NCBI GenBank assembly: GCA_029243445.1
Contig: JAQWSA010000128.1
Coordinates: forward strand, 1-6,275
DNA length: 6,275 nucleotides
Source: Alphaproteobacteria bacterium
GTDB lineage: Bacteria > Pseudomonadota > Alphaproteobacteria > UBA6615
Direction: 5' to 3'
This document shows, one piece after another, positions 6,078-6,275 of this stretch. The notes under the pieces were generated by a model that was given only the letters and a program-made list of their open reading frames with translations, was not told where the DNA came from and ran no database searches. Position 1 is the first letter of the stretch. Every line of letters starts with the position of its first letter. The translations under genes and the position numbers were made by a program.

Positions 6078-6275
6078 TTAAATACCGCCGTAACATAAAT
6101 ATTTGATCTCAAGGTAATCATCCAGACCGTAGTGAGAACCTTCGCGACCTATACCTGATTCTTTAACTCCACCAAATGGTGCTACTTCCGTAGAAATAAG
6201 CCCCGTATTTATGCCAACAATCCCAGATTCCAGCTCTTCTGCAACTTTCCAAATTCGATTAACATCTCTGGCATA
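6078..6275 (-). CDS. gabD: Succinate-semialdehyde dehydrogenase, C-terminal fragment (partial at window edge)
   Basis: The - strand is open from the window edge to a TAA at 6080-6078, encoding the last 65 residues of an aldehyde dehydrogenase. It reads [18 protein letters not shown] near its start, then [24 protein letters not shown] and the ending [12 protein letters not shown]. The PFGGxKxSGxGxExG segment is the conserved ALDH C-terminal signature, and the INTGLIST and [13 protein letters not shown] pattern is typical of GabD, which oxidises succinate semialdehyde to succinate with NAD(P)+. The catalytic Cys and Glu lie outside the window, so GabD rather than a related semialdehyde dehydrogenase rests on this tail alone. 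The gene is truncated only by the window, not visibly broken. It converges on the second BKACE gene. Confidence 0.85.
   Translation of the reverse strand, partial: YARDVNRIWKVAEELESGIVGINTGLISTEVAPFGGVKESGIGREGSHYGLDDYLEIKYLCYGGI

Overview
The window is AT-rich bacterial DNA (roughly 35-40% G+C, judged by eye from sample lines) with tightly packed genes, overlapping or near-abutting starts, and intergenic gaps of at most about 250 bases. The proteins look proteobacterial: an E. coli-type MntR, a Qor-type quinone oxidoreductase, DUF849/BKACE enzymes and a GabD-type dehydrogenase. An AT-rich, perhaps marine and streamlined, proteobacterium is my best guess; this is an inference from gene style, not a phylogenetic result. 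There are no RNA genes, insertion sequences or CRISPR arrays.

Layout. (1) Positions 1-247 are a very AT-rich upstream region. Nothing is recognisable in 1-130; a sigma70-like promoter follows at 131-159, overlapped by a palindrome that matches the MntR operator. (2) Positions 248-2973 are a three-gene operon on the + strand: a Tat-exported two-domain multicopper oxidase, a ZIP-family metal transporter with an extra N-terminal extracytoplasmic domain, and the manganese-responsive repressor MntR. The genes overlap by 1 base or are separated by 3. (3) Positions 2985-3965 on the - strand hold a zinc-free quinone oxidoreductase, convergent with mntR. (4) Positions 3966-4186 are a divergent AT-rich intergenic region. 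(5) Positions 4187-6039 hold two adjacent paralogous beta-keto acid cleavage enzymes (DUF849) on the + strand. (6) Positions 6078-6275 are the C-terminal end of a succinate-semialdehyde dehydrogenase gene on the - strand, cut by the window edge.

How they fit together. The first operon is the most interesting part: an extracytoplasmic copper oxidase, a divalent-cation importer and a Mn sensor are cotranscribed, and the promoter carries what appears to be the sensor's own binding site. This suggests an autoregulated metal-acquisition module in which metal (Mn or Fe) or ligand oxidation outside the membrane is coupled to ZIP uptake. The second half looks catabolic: the BKACE pair would condense beta-keto acids with acetyl-CoA, and the flanking oxidoreductase and semialdehyde dehydrogenase may belong to related carbon or nitrogen degradation, but they are on the opposite strand and not demonstrably linked.
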